From positions 1-64,000 of the forward strand of contig WNYE01000028.1 of the NCBI GenBank assembly GCA_021396245.1: DNA of 64,000 bases. Reading direction: 5' to 3'. The notes below the pieces were generated by a model that was not told the origin of the DNA, did not search any database, and saw only the letters and a program-made list of their open reading frames with translations. A program made the translations under genes and the position numbers. Of the stretch, positions 21,699 to 31,729 are shown one piece after another. Source of the stretch: Sporothrix humicola. Lineage: Eukaryota; Ascomycota; Sordariomycetes; Ophiostomatales; Ophiostomataceae. How positions within the stretch are numbered: position 1 is the first letter of the stretch; the number at the start of each line of letters is the position of its first letter.

Positions 21699-22242
21699 AT
21701 GTTCACGCAGTGCTACGAGCCTTACTACCCGGAGTTTGACATCCCCGGCGTCCTCTGCTTCATCGGCTACTGGTCCGACCGCCTGTATGCCCTGCAGTGC
21801 TGGCTCGGCATCCCGGAGATGATCGGCTTCTACTCTCAGCCGGGCTGCCCAGCGAGTCTGTCAGGAAAGCCGATGCCGCCTGTCATGAACTGCCCCGTCA
21901 CCGTCCTGCTATTTGTCTTTTTCCCGCTCATGTTCCTCCTGCCTCCTCCCCTCAATCTCGTCGTTCATTACTGGAAGGTCCTGCGCGGCGACCTGGACGA
22001 CCTGGTTGAACGCAAAGCACACTTTTCGGACATTATCGACCGCGAGATTTGCTGCCTGAGAACAGCCATGGTCCGCTTTCTCCTGCTGATCTGGGCGTAT
22101 CCCATGCTGGTGAGTCTCTCCTTCTTACTTTTATTTTATCATGTACATCCCCACTGACCAACAGATACGCCTTTTAATTCTTGCCGTCGGCTCCTGGCCC
22201 TGCCACACCGGCCGCGACGAGACCTTTATATACACGAGATAG
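21699..22242 (+). CDS. Small predicted membrane protein, function unknown (162 aa, 2 exons)
   Basis: Not recognised. Proposed exons are 21699-22109 and 22165-22242. The 55-base intron has a GTGAGT donor, a CTGACC branch-like site and a CAG acceptor, and the junction is in phase 0. A hydrophobic stretch (VTVLLFVFFPLMFLLPPP, about residues 68-85) and a second one spanning the exon junction (about 125-150) suggest two membrane passes with a charged loop between them. Several cysteines and a Tyr/Pro-rich N terminus are present. The start has a strong context (CCACCATG). It lies inside the catabolic-looking block, tail to tail with the dehydrogenase at 22309. No role can be assigned. Confidence 0.6.
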
Positions 22243-22308
22243 AGTCACAGCCAAGCAACAAAATAGATAAAATAGATAAAATAAAAATTTATTTATTTAC
22301 ACCCCCCT

Positions 22309-23167
22309 CTAATACGAATTGCTGCTGGCCGCCCCCATCGTAATGGCCTGCACCTCGTCGCAGTACGAGTGCTGCTCGCGGAAATACACATTGCCCTGGC
22401 TCACCTCCACCGCCTGCCCCACAATCGTCTCGTCGTCCAGGATCCGCTGCACCGCCGCCGCAATGTTCTCGACGGTCGTAAACTGCTCTGCCGGGAAGCC
22501 CTTCCACGTCTCCTCGTCGCACAGGTTCGTGCGCACCACGCCGGGCAGCGTGCAGTTGACGCGAATGCCCTCGCGTTTCAGAGTCGGACCCATAGCCCGC
22601 ATCAGCCCGACCACGCCAAACTTGGCCGCCGTGTAGATTGGCAGGGCCGGCGACGCGTAGATGCCCGCCGCCGAGCTCGTCATCACAATCACGCCGCCCG
22701 GTGTCGGGTTCTTGCGCATATAGTGCATGGCGAGATAGGACGTCACCTCAACGCCCAGCAGACAGACGTCCTGGCACAGCAGGGGAAGTGGCGGTGGCGG
22801 CAGCGTGTCGTGTTTCTCGTAGAAATTGTACGTGTCGACAATGCCCGCGTTGGCGTACACAAAGTCGATGCGGCCCCACGTTGCGCGCGTGTGCTCAAAC
22901 GCCGCCGCCATGTCGTCGTGCTTGGCCACGTTGGCCTTTGTGAAAATGCCGCCGAGCTCCTTGGCCGTGGCCTCGCCGACCTTTTCGTTGATGTCGACGA
23001 CAGAAATCTTCCATCCCTGCTTGGCCAGGTGCTTAGACACGGCCAAGCCCATGCCGGAGCCTAGACAAAAAGGGGGGAGTGATTAACAGGGAGTCATCGT
23101 GGGGAGTATGTCAAGTATGTCATGGAAACTTACATGCACCAGTAATCAAAGCAACCTTGTCCGTCAT
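22309..23167 (-). CDS. Short-chain dehydrogenase/reductase (SDR), classical type (261 aa, 2 exons)
   Basis: NAD(P)-dependent oxidoreductase. Proposed exons (minus) are 23134-23167 and 22309-23060, separated by a 73-base intron with GTAAGT and CTAG ends. The first exon carries only MTDKVALITGA plus one base. Splicing restores the cofactor motif TGACSGMG at residues 9-16, which is strong support for the intron. The NAG motif is intact (YANAGIVDT), and the catalytic Tyr-x3-Lys is Y154/K158 in YTAAK. Length is normal for the family. It is divergently transcribed from the monooxygenase gene across 1.24 kb and probably acts on an alcohol or ketone in the same route. The substrate is not predictable. 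Confidence 0.9.
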
Positions 23168-23307
23168 TGTGATGTTGTTATAAGTGCCACGTTATTCAGA
23201 TTTGTTAAGTGAGGAAGGCTGGATGTTGGATAAAAGGAGACAGAATTCAAAAAGACAGCCGGCAGAAGATCAACACGCAAGATAGTACAAAATTATGTGC
23301 ATCATCT

Positions 23308-23313
23308 TTATAA
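23308..23313 (-). promoter_or_regulatory. TATA box (TATAAA) for the dehydrogenase gene
   Basis: On the minus strand the sequence reads CCTTATAAAGATG, 141 bases before the dehydrogenase start codon. Position and sequence fit a TATA box. Confidence 0.5.
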
Positions 23314-23664
23314 GGCATCTCCGCTCGACAGCCAACCTGACAAGACAACCCTCTCCATATTATGCCCCTCATACAACGCCGGGCAGGCAAGCTGTCTGGT
23401 TCCCCTCCTTTCTTCTGTGTCTGTCACCAAATTGACTTACACTGTCTCTCCAAGGCGAACCAATAAACCATCATCATCTCTCCCAATACGCATGCGTGGC
23501 TATCAATACGCGTCTTGGTTCTCTCACCATTCTATGTCTGTCCTCTTTTCTGTCTCCCCTTTCTCTCTTGCTGTGGGTCCAGGAACTTCTCATTCCTAGG
23601 GCCAACAGATCGCCTCCAACTCTGAAGCTCTCCCCAGATTTTAGGTGTGGGGAAGCTTTTCCGA

Positions 23665-23684
23665 ACGACCGTCGACTGGGTCGT
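23665..23684. promoter_or_regulatory. Inverted repeat ACGACC-N8-GGTCGT
   Basis: Six-base perfect arms (23665-23670 and 23679-23684) enclose GTCGACTG. It lies in the divergent promoter and could bind a dimeric regulator. This is inference from symmetry only. Confidence 0.35.
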
Positions 23685-23913
23685 CAAACAGCGCTAACCC
23701 GACCATAATGAGAGCTACCAAAATGCGGAGATCTGGGGAAGGCCGTCGTGACAAGGGACAAGTCGTCGCCCAAAGAGGTAACAAGACAGCGAGGTTATTC
23801 AACAGTCGTGAGAGCTCGTCGCAGGAAGACGACAGCCTCATCTTGAACCTCATCTTCACGGACAGTTCTTATATTATTGTCATCTCACAAACTGAACGCC
23901 GAAGACCGATGGC

Positions 23914-23939
23914 CGAACCACCGAGATAGGGATGGTTCG
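23914..23939. promoter_or_regulatory. Inverted repeat CGAACCA-N12-TGGTTCG
   Basis: Seven-base perfect arms at 23914-23920 and 23933-23939, about 470 bases before the monooxygenase start. It resembles a site for a dimeric transcription factor. No factor is identified. Confidence 0.4.
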
Positions 23940-24311
23940 CGATTTCAAACGAACGAAAATGGCTTCACGGTCGGCCGGTGATGCTTTATAGAGTGTGTAG
24001 AGTGCGTAGTCGCGCCTTCTCCTTTTGTGGAAAACATCTTCCCCATCTCGCTTCCTCTCTTTCCCTCTTTGCACTTTCCCTCTTTCCCTCTCCTTTCCCC
24101 ACGCGTAGACCACGCCGGCGATCATCGTCCGACAGGTCAACATGGCCGTCTCCAACTGAATATACTCCACTCGTAGACTATTCTCACGCTGTTATCTTTC
24201 GTTGTTTTTGTTCTGTCTCCTGTTTTTCTTGTCGTTGTTTCTTTCTAGACATCACCGGCTGTTGACTCTCCTGACGACGTTCCTTCCAAATCGGGATATT
24301 TTACTCCTTCC

Positions 24312-24319
24312 TATATAAG
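24312..24319 (+). promoter_or_regulatory. TATA box (TATATAAG) of the monooxygenase gene
   Basis: TATATAAG stands 98 bases upstream of the ATG at 24410, a normal spacing for a fungal TATA-containing, often inducible, promoter. Confidence 0.6.
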
Positions 24320-24409
24320 TGAACTAAGAGCATCCTGGACTATCAGCTCTCTCTTCTCCATCACCACCATCTTTTCCACAGACACCACCCCACCCCCGCC
24401 ACCTCCGAC

Positions 24410-26122
24410 ATGCCTTCTCAAGCAAACGACTATCTCTTTGAGCTGCCCGACAAGGCCATCGACGACACCCGCCCGGTGCGCGTCATCTGTGCTGGCGCCG
24501 GCTTCAGCGGCGTCTGCGCGGCCATCCGCCTGCCCCAGCGCATCCCGAACCTCGAGCTGGTTGTCTACGAGAAGAACAGCGATGTCGGCGGCACGTGGTT
24601 CGAGAACCGCTACCCAGGCGTCGCCTGCGACATCCCGAGCGCCGCGTACCAGTTTACGTTTGCGAGCTGGTCGCAGTGGACGGAGCTGTACTCGGCGGGC
24701 CACGAGATCCAGTCGTACCTGCAGTATGTGGCCAAGCGGTACGGCGCCTACAAGTACATCAAGACGCGGCACCAGGTGGCCGGCGCGACCTGGGACGAGG
24801 AGCAGGCCAAGTGGGTTGTCCAGGTCAAGGATTTAGAGAGTGGCTCGACGTTTACCGACACCTGCGACTTTTTCTTGTCGGCGACGGGCATTCTTAACGA
24901 CTGGCACTGGCCCGAGATTCCCGGCCTCAAGGACTTCAAGGGTCCCGTCGTGCACTCGGCCGACTGGGACGACTCTTTGGACCTAAAGGACAAGAGGATT
25001 GCCCTCATCGGCGGCGGCTCGTCGGGCATCCAGATCCTGCCCACGCTCCAGCCGATTGCCAACCACATTGACCACTACAACCGCTCGCAAATGTGGATTG
25101 CCCTGGGCGGGTTCGCCGGCGAAGAGGCCTTCAAGCGCAACCCGACCGGCGGCAACTCAAAGTACTCCTCGGAAGAGCTGGCCGCCTTCAAAAAGGACCC
25201 GGACGCCTACTTCAAGTACCGCGCCTACGTCGAGTCCCTCCTCAACATTGTCCACCGAGTCACCTGGTCCGACTCGGATCTCTGCAAACAGTCCGAGGCC
25301 ATCTTTAGAGAATCAATGAAGGACAAGCTCGCCACGAAGCCCGAGGTCTTTGCGTCCATGAACCCCAGCTACCCGCCCGTCTGCCGCCGCATCACCCCCG
25401 GCCCTGGCTATCTCGAGGCCATTTGCGCGCCCAATGTCGACTTTATCTCCGAGCCCATTGCCCGCGTCACCGAGACGGGACTGGAAACAAAGGATGGCAA
25501 GCTGAGAGAGGTTGATGTCGTCATCACGGCCACCGGCTTTGACACGTCGTATCTGCCCCGCTACCCGGTCGTCGGCCGCGGCGGCGTCTCCCTCGAACAG
25601 ATCTGGGCAGAGCCCCACTACCCGGAAGCCTATGTGAGTGTCTGGGCCGAGAACATGCCCAACTACATGATGTTCCTGGGCCCCAACGGCGCCCCGCCTT
25701 CTGGTTCGACGATTCTTGCCATTGAGTCCCAGGCCGACTACATCAGCCAGTGCATTTTGAAATGTGTCCGCGAGGGCTACCGCACCATGGCCGTCAAGCA
25801 CGACGCCCTCAAGGCCTTTTCGGGGTACATTGACTCGTACATGCCGCGCACCGTCTACACCAAGCCCTGCAAGTCGTGGTTCAAGCGCGGCAAGTCCGAA
25901 GGCAGAGTCGTCGCCCTCTTCCCCGGCTCCGCCAACGGCTACCGCAAGATGCTGCAGAACCCCCGCTGGGAAGACTTTACGTTTTCGGCCGACAAGAACA
26001 CCGAGGTCAACCCGTTCGGCTGGATGGGCGTCACCATGACGCGCGGCGAGATGGACGAGACCGACCCGACGCCGTACCTGAGAGACATTGATTTCCCGCC
26101 GGTGATTGTGGAGGATGAGTGA
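24410..26122 (+). CDS. FAD-dependent monooxygenase with Baeyer-Villiger fingerprint (570 aa)
   Basis: Flavin enzyme that, by family, inserts one oxygen next to a ketone to give an ester or lactone using NADPH and O2. An FAD-binding GAGFSG lies near residues 28-33 and the FENRYPGVACDIPS segment follows at about 63. The fingerprint FKGPVVHSADWD at about 175-186 matches FxGxxxHxxxW[P/D]. A second Rossmann motif, GGGSSG, is near 199-204, and ATGFD comes later. Length 570 is normal for a single-domain type I enzyme. Single exon, with very high GC at third codon positions. It lies beside a dehydrogenase and near a hydrolase, the classic set for ketone breakdown. A flavin-containing monooxygenase acting on N or S is the alternative, but the fingerprint favours Baeyer-Villiger. 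No signal peptide or membrane anchor is seen. Confidence 0.92.
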   Translation: MPSQANDYLFELPDKAIDDTRPVRVICAGAGFSGVCAAIRLPQRIPNLELVVYEKNSDVGGTWFENRYPGVACDIPSAAYQFTFASWSQWTELYSAGHEIQSYLQYVAKRYGAYKYIKTRHQVAGATWDEEQAKWVVQVKDLESGSTFTDTCDFFLSATGILNDWHWPEIPGLKDFKGPVVHSADWDDSLDLKDKRIALIGGGSSGIQILPTLQPIANHIDHYNRSQMWIALGGFAGEEAFKRNPTGGNSKYSSEELAAFKKDPDAYFKYRAYVESLLNIVHRVTWSDSDLCKQSEAIFRESMKDKLATKPEVFASMNPSYPPVCRRITPGPGYLEAICAPNVDFISEPIARVTETGLETKDGKLREVDVVITATGFDTSYLPRYPVVGRGGVSLEQIWAEPHYPEAYVSVWAENMPNYMMFLGPNGAPPSGSTILAIESQADYISQCILKCVREGYRTMAVKHDALKAFSGYIDSYMPRTVYTKPCKSWFKRGKSEGRVVALFPGSANGYRKMLQNPRWEDFTFSADKNTEVNPFGWMGVTMTRGEMDETDPTPYLRDIDFPPVIVEDE

Positions 26123-28392
26123 CTGGCGTGTTGTGGCTGAGATATCTGTACATACTTGCCTGTAATTTCTTGATAGAGTTGAAATCCATTTGTTTTTTGT
26201 TTTTTTTTGGATAAACGAAAATGAACGTCATCAGAAACGATAAGAAAACAAACTGAGATAACATGGCTGACAGGTTTCGTGGCTAGAACCGATACGGTCG
26301 GAACCCCCGTGGTCGGGATTGCCCTCGGAAAATTGCTCGGCACTTCCGACTTACACCAAAAGGGGTCAAAACAGACAAGGGTGATGTTGACCCGATACCA
26401 TCGCATATTGTTGGCTAGCATAGGTGTTTGTGTTCTGTCGTGTATCAAGCTTTTGCCCAACAATTGTAAACAGTGCACGTAATTCACGGAAACCCGATGG
26501 ATGAAACCATGCAGGCCAACCTCTCGCGTCAATTCGCGTCTTCGATTTACGAAAAGAAGACGTCAGACTCGAGGTGTGCTCACCGTACTTGTACCAAGTT
26601 CTGTTCACCTTGACCAAAGACGAATTGTTTTCATTTTCTTGTCCTAAATCCTCGCTGTTGACTCGATTTACGCCGTAAATTCGATTCCGAAGAGGCGGTC
26701 TATTCTGTGGGGAAGGGAAGCAATAATGAGGGAGGATGGGGAATGGACAAAAGAGCGGCCGTAGATTGTCCGCTTCCATCAAGCTGCTTTCCCCAAACTT
26801 TCGTCTTCCTGGTCCTCTTCTCATCTGCCTTGTCTCTCTTCCGAGGTTGGCATCGTCGGGTTCGTCGGGTCTTGCCGCGTTTTTGTTGTTAGGAGAAAGG
26901 ACGAAGAGATATCCACCGCCGGTCCCGGTCCGGCACGCTAGGCTTTTTTGGGCCGCTCGAGCCCCATGAATGGCCGGTGTGCCGGCTATGTCGAGACGTC
27001 TGAGCCGAGAATTGTCGACGATTCGACGCCGTATGGGCCTGAGGTCAGAGCATGTCTTGCTGTATTGAAGAGAGGTATGTTTTCTATTCCATTCTTGCCA
27101 ACACCGCGCTAGGATGCTATCCGATGCGGCGCCGATGTGTGAGAATAACAACGACGATTGTTCCGGACTGGGGTGTTTGTCTTCGTTCTCCTGTTTTGGG
27201 TGAAGCAATCGCGACTTTGAGCACGCTAACTCCTGAGTATTTGGGGGGCTGCCGGGTCTGTGGGGCACTAACAAGCCAGAACAAGCGCTATTCCCCAGGG
27301 AGTAACAGGCATCGGCCCCACTGACGCACAGCCTGCAGAGCGCGCTTGTCTGTCCCCGAACCTCCAGGGCGATAGTGCGTGGAGGAACGAGTTAAGGAAA
27401 AGAGATGCTGACGTCCATTGAGGAAACCAGGAAATCCGCCGGGATTCCATTGAGGAAACAGAAATGATGGAAATATGTAATACTTTGCACGACAGAAAAG
27501 CGTTGGGGAAGCTATGCAGCAAAACAGAAAGAAGAAGAGGCTGCTGCCCGCCACCCTCAGCCACTTCACACTTGCAAACTGCCTGCACGGCTGTGTACCG
27601 GCTCCCATGCGTTCCTTCCCCGAAAACAGCCGGTCTTCAATGTGCGCTGTGGGGCCGTTGGCTACTGCACACAGGTGAATGCGACCTCGTCCAATGAGCT
27701 TGGGGAAGGAGCTCAAGGAAGAGCTCTCGGGCAGAATATTAGGAAAGAACGACTTGGAGATGACAATGAAGTCTGAATTGCCCATTGATTACAGGATTCA
27801 GTACACAAAATACGTCAGTGATGACAGGCCCGGAACTGACGCTTGTCGTTCCAGCGATCAACAGCTACCGCCATCCCCAGCCGAGACACACTCTCGTCTC
27901 CACTCTGATAACGCTTGCTGTAAGTGGGCAAATCGGCTTCGAGTTCGCCGTCGTCGGGAGTCGATGTAAAGCCCCGGGGAATTGAATAAAAGTTGGGAAA
28001 TATAAAATAAAATGAAAATTACGAAAGCAGATGTCGCAATTGTAGATTGGATGTGAGGTGGCATGAGAAAGATCATGAAGGGAGAGACAGCTCCTTCCTG
28101 TCGTTGATTTACACAACCGCACTTGCCGAGTGGGTCTTGCACTCTTTAACGTTCAACAAGCAGGAGCAGGAACATAGTCGAGGCAATCAACCACAAACAA
28201 ACAAACTCATTACCTGCAAACTCATACCACAGTAATTCGTAATCCTGCCTTCATCAACGTATTACTTCTTGTCCACATGGCCTGCCGTGCCATTGGCTCG
28301 CGTGCGGAATAATACCCCGCACTTCATAGGCCGTGTCTCTTTGTCAGTGAATCTGCTTTGCAAATGCGTGCATGTCGTTGGTGTGGGAGGAG

Positions 28393-28418
28393 CGACCCAG
28401 ACGACCCAGACGACCCAA
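28393..28418. repeat. 9-base tandem repeat (CGACCCAGA type), about 3 copies
   Basis: Three near-exact copies of CGACCCAGA stand in a row within the gene-poor region. It is a simple tandem repeat with no assigned role. Confidence 0.65.
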
Positions 28419-28627
28419 AAAGAAAGAAGGACCCGCTCTGGGTCTCGAAATTTGGGGGCAGAAATGGGGCATCGACGCGCCTTCCACATCAACCACGCGA
28501 TCAGGTACGGGACTTGGGACAGAGCTCCTTATCGCATCGAACCCTCGATCGCCAGTTGTCAATCTGTTCTTATTAAGGAACAAGAATCAAGACATCTCGT
28601 AGGGCTGCATCGGGCAGAAGGGGATCA

Positions 28628-28685
28628 GGAACAAAGGTCAGGAACAGGAACAGGAACAAAGGAGGCAAAAGAGGCAAAAGAGGAG
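28628..28685. repeat. Purine-rich short repeats (GGAACA and GAGGCAAAA)
   Basis: Several copies of GGAACA are followed by copies of GAGGCAAAA. This purine-rich simple sequence is part of the skewed tract described for the gene-poor region. Confidence 0.6.
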
Positions 28686-31072
28686 GTGTTCATGGCATCA
28701 AACGGGAAGATGGGCAGCAAAGTCGATACAAAGTACTCTCAAGACATCCCGAGCCAAGTGCGATTGTCTGAAAGGCATCACCATGTCGACCACACAACCA
28801 AAAAAGGAGCAAAAAGAACATATGCCGACAGCCTATTTGCATCCCTCTCCAAACAAAGGTCTATGTCGTGGTCGCTCGATGATGGAGGGTAGAGAGGGCG
28901 AATGAGCGCCTGCAGAAAGAGGGGAAAGTGTCGAGAGAGTGTGGCAGACAATCCAGAAACGCCAGCAAATCCAGTCAAATCCAACAAACAAGTCAAGCCG
29001 AGATGTGAGAATGCTCAATAAAACGTAACAAGATGGCCAGGATAGTCCAGATGGACAAAAGAGACGGCTCGAGATGGATGGTGGCAGGGTGGCTAGGCTG
29101 GCTGGCTGGCGTTGGTGGAAGGAGGGAACGAGACGAAAGAGAAAAAAGAGGGAGGTGCAATGGTCAGATACATGGGAGTGACAAAGAGCATCGCCAGAAA
29201 GAGCAAGACCAGACCAGCTTGTTACAGATAGCCACAAGAAAGAGTCCAAAAGAATGACCAAAAGAGGGGAAGGTGCGACCGGTGATGTCAATCGCACACC
29301 AAAATACAGCTTTCTTGTACAGGCAACCAACCACACATAAGGTACCTTCCCAAGACATCGCATCGCGACGAAAATGACCAAAAATCCAAAGAAAGTATCG
29401 CTCCAGGGGAACTTTGTCGACAATGGCTTCGCGATGGCCCGACAGGCAATCCATCTGAACGCCATCAGACACTTTACACAACGCCCATTCGGCGTTCGTC
29501 CGGACTAAACGGCGCCTCGTCATGTTGGTCTTTTGTATCGACAAGGAACCTCCAACAATGGCCAAAAAAGGACATCCGTCTTACACACTCAGTCACTCTA
29601 ACCTATGACGCAGTGCAAGTCGCGACAATGTATCTCCCAGGTCCCCAACTCAAGTCGCTTCCTTCCCCTCCTCCCTCTTCCGTCCTTTTGTGTGTCTTGT
29701 GCTTCCCTCTCCGCCTCACTTTACCTCCTTTCATTATTTCTCTCTGGCTCTTGCCTTCTTTCTTTCGTAAACTTGTGACTTGCCAGTCGCACCTTCTCGT
29801 CCATCTCGACCGCGCCTGCCCGTAGTTAATTCTCGTAGTTCCCGATCGGTCCCTGGGACCTTTTTCTCGTTTCCCCTCGTCTCCCTTGACTTCTTTCCAT
29901 TCCTATTTGTTATCTCTCTTATTCCCCTTTGCTCTTTCCTTCTTCGCAGTATTCTCGCCATCTCGCCATCTTGCCATCCTGCACTTTCCGTCGATATACG
30001 TTTACGCACCTGCCTTGCCCCATCCATCCTTCTTTTTATTTAGGATAGTCTGCCCCCTGACCGACCATCCATCTTCCCTGTTTTCCATTCCCATTTTCCC
30101 AGATTCCTCTCTATCTCTTTATCTTCATTTCTTCCCTCCATCTATCACTCCTGTGGCTGCTCTCGTTGCTTCATCTTTTTCCAAATCACAGCCAACCAGA
30201 CCTATCTCGCAGCAACCTCGACTCATCGCAGCCTGCATCCGGACTCTCTCCAACCCAAATACTCCCTACCCAACACTGTCTTCTCTCTGTGCGACCTTTG
30301 CTCTTATCCAGCTCCGACAATTCCTCCATTCTCACTTTTCCGACTCTCTGCTTTTGTCCTTGTCCTCTGTCGTAGGACTTGTTGATTTCTAATTTCAAGA
30401 AATTCGCTCTCCAATAACGCCCTTTGAAGCTTTCCTCAACAAGTTCCCTAGGTTGCGCATTGCTTTCTCGCTGATCTCCGAGAAATCCTACAGATTCCAA
30501 CTTTGTATGTCGCTGTCTCTCCCATTTTCCTTGCTTTATTTGCTTCAATTTCGCACTCCTTTTCCCAAAAACCCTGTTCATCAGTTTGCGTTGAATCCCC
30601 TCTTCTATCCTCATCAGATCTTCTTTGTCCCATTTGCTGGTGCGCGTGGCCCTTAACATCCCGCGACATCCATACCACTACCACCTTTACCACCCAAATC
30701 CACAAGCTTCCCAAGTGTCTCTTACACACCCTCCTCCGACTTTCTCCATCCGGATTGACACGACTTTTGCACTAGACTGGAAAGACAGGGCAAACAAGAC
30801 AAATCAGGAGGCAAAACTAAGAAATCAAAAGGCAAAAACCACGGTACCAGAGTACCATACACTAAGAGAGCTCTTTTGCCTTGTGAAGAACCCCGCATCT
30901 CTCCGCACGCAAATCCAAGCAACAAACCCAATCAGGCCCTTCCAAGTCGAACGAACGAATCGACCTGAGCAAACGTTACGAACGAATCGACAAGAAAGCG
31001 ATCTCTTTTCCTTTTCTGTCTATCGGCATATTGGCCTAGCCGAGCGAAGCCTTGTTGCCTTTGGTTCTTTTG

Positions 31073-31729
31073 GTAAGTGTCACAATGTTTTGTCAACCTT
31101 TATGCTCTCGCTGTCCATTGCCTTATCGTTTCGTCGTTCTGTCTCCAATTACACCCAGCTCAGCCATGCACACCCTGCTGCCGGCCACGGACAGCTCCAA
31201 CATCGTGCAGCTCAAGTCAGCCAACCGCAGGTCTCTGTTTGACCTTGAGCCATATCCACTCTCAAGGCCTCCCCCAAAATTTCCACCCAAAAAGTCCCAG
31301 GCGGACTCACTTACACCGTCCCTTCGGCTCCACTACTCTGCACGTCTTAGTCCTAGCGGACCTCCCGCGGGCGTCCAGCGGCCCAGAATCCAGCTTTGCA
31401 GGAGACAAATCCGGCCGACGAAGAAAAATAAAAATGAAAAGACGAAAAGAAAGAAAACAAATGGACCCCCCTCCCCCTGCTCCACCCCCAACAACAAACG
31501 ACGGCAAGACTCCACTTTGGGCTGCACTGTCGTTCCTCAACGAGCACCGCTTGCTCGCTGCCGTGGACGGCAGCCGTTGCACGCTTCGCAATCAGCCCGT
31601 TACCCATTGGTTTACCGAAAATCCCTGTCGTTCCCGAAAATTCCCAAGCCTCGCCCAAAACCCAAACACACTCAGCCTGGCCAACCAGACACAACAAGAA
31701 AACAACTCATTGATGTCTCCTTGCGTTGA
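31073..31729 (+). other. Weak candidate gene: leader intron plus 187-codon reading frame
   Basis: An 86-base GT-AG segment (31073-31158: GTAAGT donor, CCCAG acceptor) is followed seven bases later by an ATG at 31166 in good context (CAGCCATGC). The frame stays open to 31729. Its first 45 residues (start MHTLLPATDSSNIVQLKSA) look like a normal hydrophilic protein; later residues become Pro/Lys/Arg-rich and less convincing, so the real exon may end earlier at an unseen splice site. A second open frame (31077-31862) overlaps it. It follows the 1.5 kb pyrimidine-rich tract, which would be its leader. I do not recognise the protein. Confidence 0.25.

Larger units (their letters stand above)
23168..24409. 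promoter_or_regulatory. Divergent promoter region of dehydrogenase and monooxygenase genes
   Basis: 1.24 kb between two genes read outward. It contains TATA-like boxes pointing each way and two inverted repeats in the middle, each annotated separately. No protein gene is supported inside: the short frames at 23297-23929 lack any domain and have poor coding character. Confidence 0.55.
26123..31072. other. Long region without a secure gene; purine/pyrimidine strand switch near 29.5 kb
   Basis: Nearly 5 kb with no recognisable protein. The longest frame (26366-27274, minus) shows no domain. Between about 28.6 and 29.3 kb the + strand is purine-rich with GGAACA and GGCAAAAGA repeats; from about 29.6 to 30.7 kb it is strongly pyrimidine-rich. 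Such mirror-image bias is what two divergent leaders would give, so non-coding or long-leader transcripts leaving this point in both directions are plausible. This is inference from composition. Confidence 0.45.

Noticed and set aside
26366..27274. 302-codon minus-strand frame as a gene
   Set aside because: No recognisable domain, no leader or intron signals; kept only as an observation about the region.
28833..29465. 210-codon minus-strand frame
   Set aside because: Phe/Ser/Leu-rich translation of a pyrimidine-rich strand; likely leader composition, not coding.
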